Below, piece after piece: positions 1 through 6,482 of a stretch of DNA of 8,692 bases; the first letter of the stretch is position 1, and each line of letters starts with the position of its first letter. This stretch comes from an uncultured Muribaculaceae bacterium (GTDB lineage: Bacteria > Bacteroidota > Bacteroidia > Bacteroidales > Muribaculaceae): the NCBI GenBank assembly GCA_905207535.1, contig CAJLLX010000086.1, positions 1-8,692 on the forward strand, written 5' to 3'. The notes under the pieces are model-generated. The model made no database searches. It worked only from the letters and a program-made list of their open reading frames with translations, and was not told the origin of the DNA. A program made the translations under genes and the position numbers.

Positions 1-111
1 GACGCGAAAGACTACGACGACTTCATCTCGCGCCTCACAAGCCTCACAGGCCACTACGATGCCATGGGTTACAACTACGCCCGCCACGCGCTCCCCGCGC
101 CGGAAAAATAG
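1..111 (+). CDS. 3' end of an unrecognised protein (partial)
   Basis: An open frame enters from the left edge in frame 1 and ends at TAG 109-111, giving 36 residues (starts DAKDYDDFISRL, ends ALPAPEK). It is rich in Asp and Tyr and has no membrane segment. GC-rich third positions match the neighbouring genes, which supports real coding. I do not recognise the family from this tail. It lies upstream of prs on the same strand but is separated from it by 118 nt that contain a promoter, so it is probably a separate transcription unit. The call as coding rests only on open frame and codon bias. Confidence 0.5.
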   Translation, partial: DAKDYDDFISRLTSLTGHYDAMGYNYARHALPAPEK

Positions 112-229
112 CACGCGGCCCGTTACCCCCCATCGCCCCGGCGCGGTATATAAAAATTTTTAAGCGCAACAGTGCGGCCATGTCCCAAATAATACGTAAT
201 TTTGCAGTGAAATTCATCCACACTCCTAT
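112..229 (+). promoter_or_regulatory. prs promoter region (-7 box TAATTTTG)
   Basis: TAATTTTG at 197-204 matches the Bacteroidetes -7 consensus TAnnTTTG, 25 nt before the prs ATG. No clear TTTG lies 19-20 nt upstream, so the -33 half is weak. A 12-nt AT palindrome (TAAAAATTTTTA, 151-162) lies further upstream. There is no Shine-Dalgarno-like sequence before the ATG, as is usual in this phylum. Confidence 0.6.
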
Positions 230-1174
230 ATGAATCCCATTTTACCCCCTATCAAGGTGTTTGCAGGTACCAAAAGCCGCTACATGGCTGAAGAAATCTG
301 CAAAGAACTTGGCATTGAGCTTGGCAAAATGAACATACAGCATTTTGCCGACGGTGAGTTCGAAGTATCCTTTGAAGAGTCAATCCGCGGTTGTGAAGTG
401 TACCTCGTGCAGTCCACATTCCCCAACAGCGACAACCTCATGGAGCTGCTGCTGATGCTCGACGCCGCAAAGCGTGCTTCGGCCAAATCGGTTATTGCCG
501 TTATCCCCTACTTCGGATGGGCACGTCAGGACCGCAAAGACAAGCCCCGCGTCAGCATCGCCGCCAAACTTGTCAGCGACCTCCTCGTCACAGCCGGCGC
601 CGACCGCGTGATCACTATGGACCTTCACGCCGACCAGATTCAAGGTTTCTTCAACATCCCCCTCGATCACCTCTACGCATCGTCTGTATTCATCCCCTAC
701 ATCCAGAGCCTCAACCTCGAGGACCTGGTGATCGCCACCCCCGATGTAGGAGGCGCCAAGCGTGCCAACAGCTACGCCAAGTACCTCAACGTGCCCCTGG
801 TGCTCTGCCACAAGCAGCGCGCTAAAGCCAACGTGGTAGCTACAATGACAGTAATCGGCGACGTCAAAGACAAGAACGTAATCCTCATCGACGACATGGT
901 CGACACCGCCGGCACCATCACCAAGGCCGCCGACCTGATGCTCTCCGAGGGAGCAAAATCGGTGCGTGCCCTCGCTTCGCACGCCATCATGAGCGACCCC
1001 GCTTCCGAGCGCGTCGACAACTGCGGACTTACCGAGATGATCTTCACCAACTCCATCCCCTTCAACAAGGAGTGCCGCAAGGCCACCATCCTCTCCGTGG
1101 CCAAACTCTTCGCCGACACCATCCGTCGCGTGCACACCAACGAGAGCATCTCCTCCCAGTATCTGATCAAATAA
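230..1174 (+). CDS. prs: Ribose-phosphate pyrophosphokinase (PRPP synthetase)
   Basis: Makes 5-phosphoribosyl-1-pyrophosphate from ribose 5-phosphate and ATP in the cytoplasm, feeding purine, pyrimidine, histidine, tryptophan and NAD synthesis. The 314 residues are the usual class I length. Visible motifs: FADGE at 39-43; ARQDRK around 98-103 (ATP site); DLHADQIQGFF at 131-141; PDVGG at 171-175; the flexible-loop HKQR at 194-197, in place of the DKRR seen in E. coli; and the PRPP-binding loop LIDDMVDTAGTI at 219-230 with its acidic residues D221, D222 and D225. The ATG at 230 follows a -7 box by 25 nt, and the reading frame starts close to the conserved KVFAGTKS strand, so the start is well placed. 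It is monocistronic: a promoter precedes it, a terminator candidate follows, and the next gene is convergent. Nothing looks damaged. Confidence 0.97.
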   Translation: MNPILPPIKVFAGTKSRYMAEEICKELGIELGKMNIQHFADGEFEVSFEESIRGCEVYLVQSTFPNSDNLMELLLMLDAAKRASAKSVIAVIPYFGWARQDRKDKPRVSIAAKLVSDLLVTAGADRVITMDLHADQIQGFFNIPLDHLYASSVFIPYIQSLNLEDLVIATPDVGGAKRANSYAKYLNVPLVLCHKQRAKANVVATMTVIGDVKDKNVILIDDMVDTAGTITKAADLMLSEGAKSVRALASHAIMSDPASERVDNCGLTEMIFTNSIPFNKECRKATILSVAKLFADTIRRVHTNESISSQYLIK

Positions 1175-1196
1175 GCCAATCTGCAATCAAATATTC

Positions 1197-1225
1197 ATCC
1201 CCCGCCGGCCGCGCCGACGGGGGAT
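1197..1225. terminator. Candidate bidirectional terminator between convergent genes
   Basis: An 8-bp perfect stem (ATCCCCCG at 1197-1204 with CGGGGGAT at 1218-1225) has a 13-nt GC-rich loop. On the plus strand it is followed by TT and a mixed AT stretch, and on the minus strand by GAATATTT, so the U-tracts are modest. It lies 22 nt after the prs stop and about 90 nt after the end of the convergent HAD gene, where a shared terminator would be expected. Confidence 0.55.
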
Positions 1226-1317
1226 TTGCTATTATTGCCGATGTGTCAAATTTGGCGTCCTACTGTTAGGAAATGCCGGGCAAAGCCATGAATCGAAAAC
1301 GACAATTTGCGGCGGGG

Positions 1318-1995
1318 CTACATTTTGTCGAAGAGCTCGGAGAGCTCGGAGATGGCGTTGATGATGTAGGCCGAGCGGTATTCCTCAGGGACGTCGATCT
1401 CCTGCGGATGCACGTGGATGAAATCGGGGTCGAGCAGCTCTACGGTGGTCCAACCGAGGGCGTTGGGCCAGCGGAAATCCTTGGCTGGGTTGTCGCCGAG
1501 ATAGAGGAAACGCTTCTCCTGGGGGTTGCGCGCGGCAAGGGTGGTGAAGGGCGTTTCGGTGGTTTTGTCGGCACCGATCTCCGATGAGATGATGATATTT
1601 TCGGGTTTCACGAAGTCGGTCAGGCCCAGGGCATCGATCTTGGCGCGCTGCGTGTTGGAGCGGCCGTCGGTGATGATGCCGATCTCTATGCCGCGTCCCT
1701 TGATGCGCTCGAGCATCTCCTCCACTCCCGGCAGAAGGTGTATGTCGGGTTTGTGGGTGCGGTAGACGCCCACCATCCATGTGTCGGTGAAGGGTGATCC
1801 GGGATGCTTCATCCATATCCTTGCGGCGAGATTGTCAAATCCACGGGCAGAGTCCTCGGCCGATTCGAGTATCTCCACTGCTTCCTGTTGCGGCATCACG
1901 CCGTGACGCTCAAGCTCGTGCCCTATGGCACGATAGCCCGAACGCACATAGTCCATCTCACTGAATAGGGTATCGTCGAGGTCGGTTGCAAACAT
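1318..1995 (-). CDS. HAD-superfamily hydrolase (putative phosphatase)
   Basis: A 225-residue haloacid dehalogenase-type hydrolase, probably a cytoplasmic phosphatase of unknown substrate. Motif I is DLDDTLF at 5-11 (nucleophile D5, acid/base D7). Motif II is T109 in IITDG. The lysine of motif III is K144 in GADKTTETPF, lacking the usual Pro after Lys. Motif IV is LGDNPAKDF with D168 and D173. An all-alpha cap of the C1 type fills about 15-85. The start is fixed: a stop codon lies four codons upstream in frame, which leaves the nucleophile only four residues from the N-terminus. It lies 59 nt downstream of the aminotransferase on the same strand, so the two are probably co-transcribed. HAD proteins of this type also accompany sugar-modifying genes in surface glycan clusters; a sugar-phosphate phosphatase role is my inference. 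The exact substrate cannot be read from the sequence. Confidence 0.88.
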   Translation of the reverse strand: MFATDLDDTLFSEMDYVRSGYRAIGHELERHGVMPQQEAVEILESAEDSARGFDNLAARIWMKHPGSPFTDTWMVGVYRTHKPDIHLLPGVEEMLERIKGRGIEIGIITDGRSNTQRAKIDALGLTDFVKPENIIISSEIGADKTTETPFTTLAARNPQEKRFLYLGDNPAKDFRWPNALGWTTVELLDPDFIHVHPQEIDVPEEYRSAYIINAISELSELFDKM

Positions 1996-2054
1996 AATCC
2001 GCTGAATTTATACGTTTATATAAAATTGTAACACCCAGGCAAGATAAATGGTTT

Positions 2055-3182
2055 TCACACGGCGCCGCGTATTTCGGCAATCACCGTGGCAATCTGCTCA
2101 TCGGTGAGGATAGAGCCGCTCGGCAGGCAGAGTCCGCGGTCGAAGATGCGCTCTGCGCAATCGCCTCCGTAGTAGGGGTACCCCTCATAGACCGGCTGCA
2201 TATGCATCGGGCGCCATACCAGGCGTGTCTCGATGCCGCGCTCGAGCAGGTGAACGCGCAGCTCGTCGGGTGTCATCCGGGCCTTGGCGGGGTCAAGCAG
2301 TATGGTAGTGAGCCAGAAATTGCTGCTGACATCCTCCGAAGGGTTGCAGTGCACCGTGACGGCCTCCACATCGGCCAGCCCTTGGGCATACAGCTCATGG
2401 ATGGCACGGCGGCGTGCCACTCTGTCGGCCAGCACCTGCATCTGGGCGCACCCTATAGCGGCCGAGACATTGCTCAGGCGATAGTTGTAGCCGATGGTGG
2501 TATGATAGTAGTAGGGACGGTTCTCGCGGGCCTGTGTGGAGAGAAATTTCACCCTGCGGTCGGCCTCCTCGTCGGGGCAGATCAGCGCTCCGCCGCCCGA
2601 GGTTGTGATCATCTTGTTGCCGTTGAAACTAAGGGCACCGTACTCTCCAATGGTACCGCACATGCGTCCGCGGTAGGAGCTGCCGAGGGCCTCGGCGGCA
2701 TCCTCCACCACCGGAATGCCGTAGCGGCGCGCTATGGCCATCACCTCATCCATCTGCGCGGGCATGCCGTAGAGATGCACAGGCACTAAGGCCGCCGGAT
2801 AGCGTCCGGTCTGCTTCTTGCGGTCGAGGATAGCCTCCTCGAGCAGACGGGGAGAGATGTTCCATGTCGTGGGCTCGCTGTCGACAAACACCGGGTTGGC
2901 GCCGAGATACACGATAGGGTTGCAACTGGCCGCAAAGGTGAGGCTCTGACATATCACCTCGTCGCCGGGCTTCACTCCGGCCATCACCAGGCCCAGATGT
3001 ATGGCGGCGGTGCCGGCCGATAGCGCCACCACATAAGGCGCATGCAGATAGGCCTCCAGCTCCTGCTCGAAGCGATCGACAAACGGGCCCAGGGGCACAA
3101 TCCAGGTCGACTCCACTGCCTCGTCGACATACTGCTTTTCGAGGCCTCCCAAATGCGGCAAAGATAATTTTATCATCTCCAT
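2055..3182 (-). CDS. DegT/DnrJ/EryC1/StrS aminotransferase, PglE-like (UDP-sugar C4 aminotransferase)
   Basis: A PLP-dependent, fold-type I sugar aminotransferase of 375 residues, near the family norm. It has SAGTAAIHL at 55-63 (phosphate cup), EDAAEALGSSY at 160-170 with D161 facing the PLP nitrogen, SFNGNKMITTSGGG at 185-198 with Schiff-base K190, GYNYRLSNVSAAIG at 231-244, and RPMHMQPVY near 324-332. The SFNGNK motif and the N-terminal LPHLGG...WIVPLGPFVDRFE pattern resemble C. jejuni PglE and the Bacteroides WcfR type, which use glutamate to aminate a UDP-4-keto-6-deoxy-HexNAc. The likely product is therefore a 4-amino-4,6-dideoxy sugar for surface polysaccharide or protein glycan, but the exact sugar is an inference. 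No dehydratase or glycosyltransferase is adjacent. ATGs at 3182 and 3176 are both possible starts; the second gives MIKLSLPH, closer to the family. The upstream tRNA terminator leaves almost no room for a promoter. Confidence 0.9.
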   Translation of the reverse strand: MEMIKLSLPHLGGLEKQYVDEAVESTWIVPLGPFVDRFEQELEAYLHAPYVVALSAGTAAIHLGLVMAGVKPGDEVICQSLTFAASCNPIVYLGANPVFVDSEPTTWNISPRLLEEAILDRKKQTGRYPAALVPVHLYGMPAQMDEVMAIARRYGIPVVEDAAEALGSSYRGRMCGTIGEYGALSFNGNKMITTSGGGALICPDEEADRRVKFLSTQARENRPYYYHTTIGYNYRLSNVSAAIGCAQMQVLADRVARRRAIHELYAQGLADVEAVTVHCNPSEDVSSNFWLTTILLDPAKARMTPDELRVHLLERGIETRLVWRPMHMQPVYEGYPYYGGDCAERIFDRGLCLPSGSILTDEQIATVIAEIRGAV

Positions 3183-3206
3183 ACGGTTGCGGATATATTA
3201 AATAGA

Positions 3207-3240
3207 AAAAGAGCGCTCGCAGTGAAGCGGGCGCTCTTTT
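3207..3240 (-). terminator. Intrinsic terminator of tRNA-Glu
   Basis: A perfect 10-bp stem (AAAAGAGCGC at 3207-3216, GCGCTCTTTT at 3231-3240) continues inward with one G-U and three GC pairs to a 6-nt loop (AGTGAA, 3221-3226). On the minus strand the GC stem runs into TTTTT, ending at 3206. It follows the tRNA 3' end by 8 nt. The near-symmetric A/T flanks could let it act in both directions. It ends only 24 nt before the aminotransferase ATG. Confidence 0.85.
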
Positions 3241-3248
3241 CAGGCGAG

Positions 3249-3321
3249 TAGCGAATCAGGGAATCGAACCCTGGTCTCCACCGTGAGAGGGTGGCGTGCT
3301 AGGCCACTACACTAAATCGCC
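3249..3321 (-). tRNA. tRNA-Glu (anticodon CUC)
   Basis: The minus strand folds as a 73-nt cloverleaf: acceptor GGCGATT/ATTCGCT, D stem GTGT/GCAC with GG in the loop, anticodon stem CCACC/GGTGG with loop CTCTCAC (anticodon CTC, reading GAG), variable loop AGAC, T stem CAGGG/CCCTG with loop TTCGATT, discriminator A. The CCA end is not encoded. The acceptor stem is imperfect: U6 faces U67, and the closing pair is G1-U72. A well-formed promoter lies upstream at 3382-3412 and a terminator follows at 3207-3240, so it should be transcribed alone. Confidence 0.93.
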
Positions 3322-3381
3322 ATTTGTCAAACTTTCTCTTTGTCGATTGCGAATCTTCAAGTGGTTCGTCTTTCAACACTG

Positions 3382-3412
3382 CAAAGGTATGCACTTTTTT
3401 TATATCTGCAAA
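3382..3412 (-). promoter_or_regulatory. Promoter of tRNA-Glu (TTTG-N19-TACCTTTG)
   Basis: Read on the minus strand, TTTG (3412-3409) is followed by 19 nt and then TACCTTTG (3389-3382), a full match to the Bacteroidetes -33/-7 consensus with ideal spacing. Transcription should start near 3378, leaving about 57 nt of 5' leader before the mature tRNA end at 3321. The next feature upstream is the glutamine synthetase terminator hairpin, three bases from the -33 box. Confidence 0.85.
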
Positions 3413-3415
3413 ATT

Positions 3416-3459
3416 TTTCGGCAAAAAAATGCATCAAAAATGCATTTTTTTTGCCGAAA
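3416..3459 (-). terminator. Long A/T-cored hairpin, probable terminator of the glutamine synthetase operon
   Basis: Arms at 3416-3434 (TTTCGGC, seven A, TGCAT) and 3440-3459 (ATGCA, eight T, GCCGAAA) pair over 19 bp with a single bulged base and a 5-nt loop (CAAAA). Read on the minus strand the second arm is followed by AATTTT. It lies 95 nt after the glutamine synthetase stop and directly abuts the tRNA-Glu promoter, so it would insulate the two units. An A7/T8 tract inside the stem is unusual for a plain terminator. Confidence 0.65.
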
Positions 3460-3506
3460 TGAGGTTTTGAGGCTTCTCAGAGCGGGTCAACCACCATGAA
3501 AAAGCA

Positions 3507-3572
3507 GGATTATCCGCAATGGAAATGCGAAATAATCCGCACAAAAATCCGGATTATCCGCAATGGAAATGC
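3507..3572. repeat. 22-nt direct repeat, three units with a degenerate middle copy
   Basis: Identical 22-nt copies lie at 3507-3528 and 3551-3572. They are separated by exactly 22 nt (3529-3550), which itself is a decayed copy sharing most of the ATTATCCGCA core. The second copy covers the last codons of glutamine synthetase (His-Phe-His-Cys-Gly-stop). ATAATCCG (3532-3539) and CGGATTAT (3550-3557) also form an 8-bp inverted repeat spanning the stop codon. Confidence 0.85.
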
Positions 3573-5065
3573 TCCTGCACGAGATCTTTCATCACGAAGG
3601 GGTCGCGGCGTATGCGTTCGTGCAGGTCGCTGTCGCCGTAGCGGCGCAGCTTTTCTATCTGGGCTGTCACCATAGCCTCGGGGAAGATATCCTTGGCCTG
3701 GAAGGCTTCGCGCTGCGCCTCGAGGGCTGCGGCGCTCTCCTCGCAGCTTGCGGGCAGATGGGCCAGCGATGCCACACGGGCGGCAGCCTCGGGCGAATGG
3801 ATGTTGACATCTACAAAGGTGTCGGCGGCCACGCGGAGTGCATCGGGATTCTCAAATCCGCGGCGCGCGGCCACGGCAAGCGCTGCCATCAGCATCTGCA
3901 CATGCGCCGACCCGTCGGCCGAACGGATTTCGATGGTCTGACGCTGTGAGGTGACGCAGTCGCCGGCTCCGGCGCTCTGCGGATTGGCGATGGCGCTCAT
4001 GTCGGTATTAGCTGTCCACCCCAGGGGCACACGCACCAGCACGGAGCGGTTGCGCTTGCCCCAGCACACATTGGTAGGAGCCTCCTGATGGGGCACAAGG
4101 CGGAAATAGCTCGTGGGATTGGTGTTGCCGAAGGCGGTGATGGCGGGAGCAAGTTCCATCAGTCCGGCTATCAGCCGCATAGCGTCATCGGAGAGGTCGG
4201 TGCCGGCGGCATTGAGCAGGGCGTTGGAGCCGTCGTCGCGTGTAAGGCGCATATGCACATGCATCCCCGATCCGGCCTTACCGGTGGTGATCTTTGGTGC
4301 GAAGGTCACATTAAGGTGCTCGGCATAGGCGAGATTGCGTATCACCCATTTGGCCAGCATCAGCTGATCGGCGGCGTCGCAGGCCGGCACGGGCAGAAAT
4401 TCTATCTCATTCTGCTCGTAGACCATGTTGTCGAGGGTGAAATTGCCCACCTCCGAGTGGCCGTATTTGATCTGCGCGCCGGTCTGGGCGATATAGTGCA
4501 TGCAGCGGGCGCGGAAGTTGTTGAATTTCGCAAAGGGCATCGACTCGTGGTAGCCGCGCTGGTCGGTGGCGGGAAACATGCCGTCGCTCGGCGCTATCAC
4601 ATAGTATTCCAGTTCGCCCATCGCCTCGAAGTGGAGCCCGGTGGCATCCTGAAATGCCTCGCAGGCCTTGCGCAGCGTGTGCTCAGGCGATGCGTCGAGC
4701 GGCTTCCCTTCTTTGGTGAAGAAGCTGCAGAGCATGGCCAGGGTAGGCACGGGAGCGAACGGATCGACGAAGGCGGTGCTGTAGCGGGGTATCACGTAGA
4801 GGTCGCTGTTGCCGGCCTCCACAAACGAGAAGAGGCTTGAGCCGTCGACGCGCTCCCCTCCCGTGAGGATGCTCTCGAGATACTTTTTGTTGTTGATGAC
4901 GAAGTTGAGCGTCTTCAGCCGGCCATCCTCGGCCGGATACATGAAGTTGATCATCTCAATGCCATTGTTTTCCACAAAGTCAACAATGTCAGCACGGGTG
5001 AACATCGCGGGATCCTTGCCCAGATATTTCACCACACAGTTTTTCGACAAAGCAATGTTATCCAT
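3554..5065 (-). CDS. Glutamine synthetase (single-chain, about 503 aa)
   Basis: Joins ammonia and glutamate to glutamine using ATP, in the cytoplasm. The frame is open from 5119, but I chose ATG 5065 (MDNIALSKN, 503 residues) because the upstream part overlaps an intergenic hairpin and encodes nothing family-like. N-terminal beta-grasp about 35-120 with VDGSS (D74). Catalytic domain: GELEYYV (E151, E153), EVG (E205), QNEIEF (E220), GKAGSGMHVHM with H269, NPTSYFRLVP with R322, the flap glutamate E328 in QEAP, RNRS at 338-341, and EIRSADG (E379). All expected metal and substrate ligands seem present. The E205-E220 spacing is 15 residues against 8 in the enteric enzyme, so there is a small insertion. 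I see no NLYDLP-like adenylylation loop, suggesting no covalent control. Last gene of the lysE-CBM9-GS unit. A gamma-glutamyl-amine ligase is a less likely alternative. I leave the symbol blank because Bacteroidetes carry several GS types. Confidence 0.92.
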   Translation of the reverse strand: MDNIALSKNCVVKYLGKDPAMFTRADIVDFVENNGIEMINFMYPAEDGRLKTLNFVINNKKYLESILTGGERVDGSSLFSFVEAGNSDLYVIPRYSTAFVDPFAPVPTLAMLCSFFTKEGKPLDASPEHTLRKACEAFQDATGLHFEAMGELEYYVIAPSDGMFPATDQRGYHESMPFAKFNNFRARCMHYIAQTGAQIKYGHSEVGNFTLDNMVYEQNEIEFLPVPACDAADQLMLAKWVIRNLAYAEHLNVTFAPKITTGKAGSGMHVHMRLTRDDGSNALLNAAGTDLSDDAMRLIAGLMELAPAITAFGNTNPTSYFRLVPHQEAPTNVCWGKRNRSVLVRVPLGWTANTDMSAIANPQSAGAGDCVTSQRQTIEIRSADGSAHVQMLMAALAVAARRGFENPDALRVAADTFVDVNIHSPEAAARVASLAHLPASCEESAAALEAQREAFQAKDIFPEAMVTAQIEKLRRYGDSDLHERIRRDPFVMKDLVQEHFHCG

Positions 5066-5104
5066 GGTGAAAGGTGTACAAAGTGTGTATAAATATGTAA
5101 TGTA

Positions 5105-5125
5105 TCGGGCGCATCTCACGCCCGA
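5105..5125 (-). other. Intercistronic hairpin between CBM9-like gene and glutamine synthetase
   Basis: A 7-bp perfect stem (TCGGGCG 5105-5111, CGCCCGA 5119-5125) with a 7-nt loop sits in the 72-nt gap between the two genes, 13 nt after the CBM9-like stop and 39 nt before the ATG at 5065. No U-tract follows on the minus strand (TACATT), so it looks more like an mRNA stability or processing element than a terminator. The segment between it and the ATG is AT-rich, but I find no exact TAnnTTTG there. Confidence 0.5.
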
Positions 5126-5137
5126 AGAGGATGCAGG

Positions 5138-5806
5138 TCAGTCGAGCACTATCCCGCCGAAGCACTCGGGATGGTGGAAGTCGGGCTCGGCGGTGTTGAT
5201 CGGAGCCCAGCTCAGATAGTGGGGTTGCGAGGTGGCCGAGGCACACTTGTTGAAGTTGCCCTTCATCTGTATGGGCGCTCCGTTGTACTCCTCGCCGAGC
5301 AGGCTCAGAGGTATGGCCATAGCCACACTCCAGATAAACGAGCCCTCCACCTCCTCGAAGGGCCGTGTGCCCATCGACGAGTAGCGGCGGATCTCTTTCA
5401 GCTTCTCCTCGCTCAGCGGGGTGCACTCCCGGACCCCGGTGCAGCGGGCGGCGTTGACAGTGCCCACGCAGTTGAGCTCGAAGACCCAGTACTCATCTTT
5501 CGCGGGGTCGGGCGCAACGTAAAACTCCACGCACGAGTCCTCGCTCACGGGCGAATTGTCGTGGAAGTTGACCGCGCGCAGATAGTTGCACCTCACCAGG
5601 AAGTCGATGTAGATGAAACGGTTGGAGTGGGCGGCCATCACCACCGTCAGCGGACGGTAGGGATATTTTTCGGGCCAGTTGAGCGACTCTACCGAAAATC
5701 TCACTCCCACCTCCTCGAGGGCGTTGGCCACATCTTCCATGGGAAGCGAATCGAGGACGGGATTGTAAGGTATATGGAGCACGGGGTTGTCTTTATAGTT
5801 TGTCAT
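5138..5806 (-). CDS. CBM9-like (DOMON-fold) carbohydrate-binding family 9 protein
   Basis: A 222-residue single-domain protein of the carbohydrate-binding family 9-like group. The best signs are the closing pattern YLSWAPINTAEPDFHHPECFG at about 196-217, the DNSPVSEDSCVEFYVAP segment near 83-100 (the usual first strand after the linker in these domains), WVFELNCVGT at about 107-116, and the FIWSVAMAIPLSLLG strand near 157-171. There is no signal peptide or lipobox (MTNYKDNPVLHIPYN), so it should be cytoplasmic, unlike most CBM9 domains, which ride on secreted enzymes. Its ligand is unknown and sugar binding is assumed from the family only. It starts 24 nt after the exporter gene and precedes glutamine synthetase by 72 nt on the same strand, so the three are probably one transcription unit. 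I cannot say what links it to nitrogen metabolism. Confidence 0.82.
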   Translation of the reverse strand: MTNYKDNPVLHIPYNPVLDSLPMEDVANALEEVGVRFSVESLNWPEKYPYRPLTVVMAAHSNRFIYIDFLVRCNYLRAVNFHDNSPVSEDSCVEFYVAPDPAKDEYWVFELNCVGTVNAARCTGVRECTPLSEEKLKEIRRYSSMGTRPFEEVEGSFIWSVAMAIPLSLLGEEYNGAPIQMKGNFNKCASATSQPHYLSWAPINTAEPDFHHPECFGGIVLD

Positions 5807-5830
5807 ACGTTACACGATTATTTGATTCGA

Positions 5831-6475
5831 TTACACGGCCAGCAGGCCTGCTATCCCTTTATAGAGGCCGATCACCGCCATGAGGGTCAGCAGAGAGGCT
5901 ATGATGCGGTTGAATATCCACAGCGAGCGCACATTGAAGTGGGCACGTACCTTGTTGACAAAGAAGGTAATAAGCCACCACCACAGCAAGGCGCCCCCGA
6001 AGATGCTCGCATAGCCGAGGATATAGTGGTAGTAGCGAAACTCGGGCAGCACGAAATTGAACCGCGCGAAAAGGCCTATTATAAAGAAGAGTATCAGCGG
6101 GTTGGCTACCGTGAAGAAAAATCCGGTGACTATATCTTTCCAGAACGAATTGGGCACCTCGTCGGGCTTCTTGAGCTCGGCCGTGGGATTCTTACGGAAG
6201 AGGTAGAAGGCGAAAGCTATCAGCACCACGCTGCCCACAATCTGCAGCAACAGCTCTTTCGACTCGATGAAATCGGTGACAAACGAGATGCCGAGCCCCG
6301 CCAGGAGGCTGTAGGTGAGATCCGACACGGCAGCACCGATGCCGGTGAAGAGCGCTGCAAGCCTCCCTTTGTTGAGAGTGCGCTGTATCACAAGCATTCC
6401 CACCGGCCCCATCGGCGCCGAGATGAAGATGCCGATGAGCAGACCGGAACTGATGATGTGCCAGATTGTTTCCAT
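5831..6475 (-). CDS. LysE/RhtB-family amino-acid exporter
   Basis: An inner-membrane protein of 214 residues (216 if ATG 6481 is used), typical for LysE/RhtB exporters. About six hydrophobic segments are visible, numbered from ATG 6481: 8-31, 41-65, 77-96, 117-140, 152-175, 190-213. The family signature is clear: SAPMGPVGMLVIQRTLNKG at 21-39, followed by GIGAAVSD at 47-54. A second pore motif is FTVANPLIL at 123-131. The substrate cannot be predicted; relatives export lysine, threonine, homoserine, leucine or other small amines. I place the start at ATG 6475 (METIWHI) because the -7 box ends at 6483, so the ATG at 6481 would probably lie before the transcript begins. It heads the unit with the CBM9-like gene and glutamine synthetase, and diverges from recR. 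Confidence 0.9.
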   Translation of the reverse strand: METIWHIISSGLLIGIFISAPMGPVGMLVIQRTLNKGRLAALFTGIGAAVSDLTYSLLAGLGISFVTDFIESKELLLQIVGSVVLIAFAFYLFRKNPTAELKKPDEVPNSFWKDIVTGFFFTVANPLILFFIIGLFARFNFVLPEFRYYHYILGYASIFGGALLWWWLITFFVNKVRAHFNVRSLWIFNRIIASLLTLMAVIGLYKGIAGLLAV

Positions 6476-6482
6476 AAACATA

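Noticed and set aside
380..1186. A 268-residue minus-strand open frame opposite prs
   Set aside because: prs is certain on the other strand. The antisense product is Gly/Val/Asp-rich shadow sequence.
3159..3166. TATCTTTG on the minus strand, a perfect -7 match
   Set aside because: It lies inside codons 6-8 of the aminotransferase, in the conserved KLSLPH start, with no TTTG or TTG at the proper distance and no start codon soon after.
3296..3499. A 67-residue plus-strand open frame across the tRNA promoter and terminator hairpin
   Set aside because: It is explained by the antisense of the tRNA, promoter and hairpin. Its composition is driven by A/T tracts.
4088..4840. A 250-residue plus-strand open frame opposite glutamine synthetase
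   Set aside because: It is a shadow of a conserved enzyme gene, with no promoter or recognisable domain.
5066..5119. Upstream extension of glutamine synthetase to ATG 5119
   Set aside because: The extra 18 residues (MRCARYITYLYTLCTPFT) are unlike the family, and their DNA overlaps the intercistronic hairpin.
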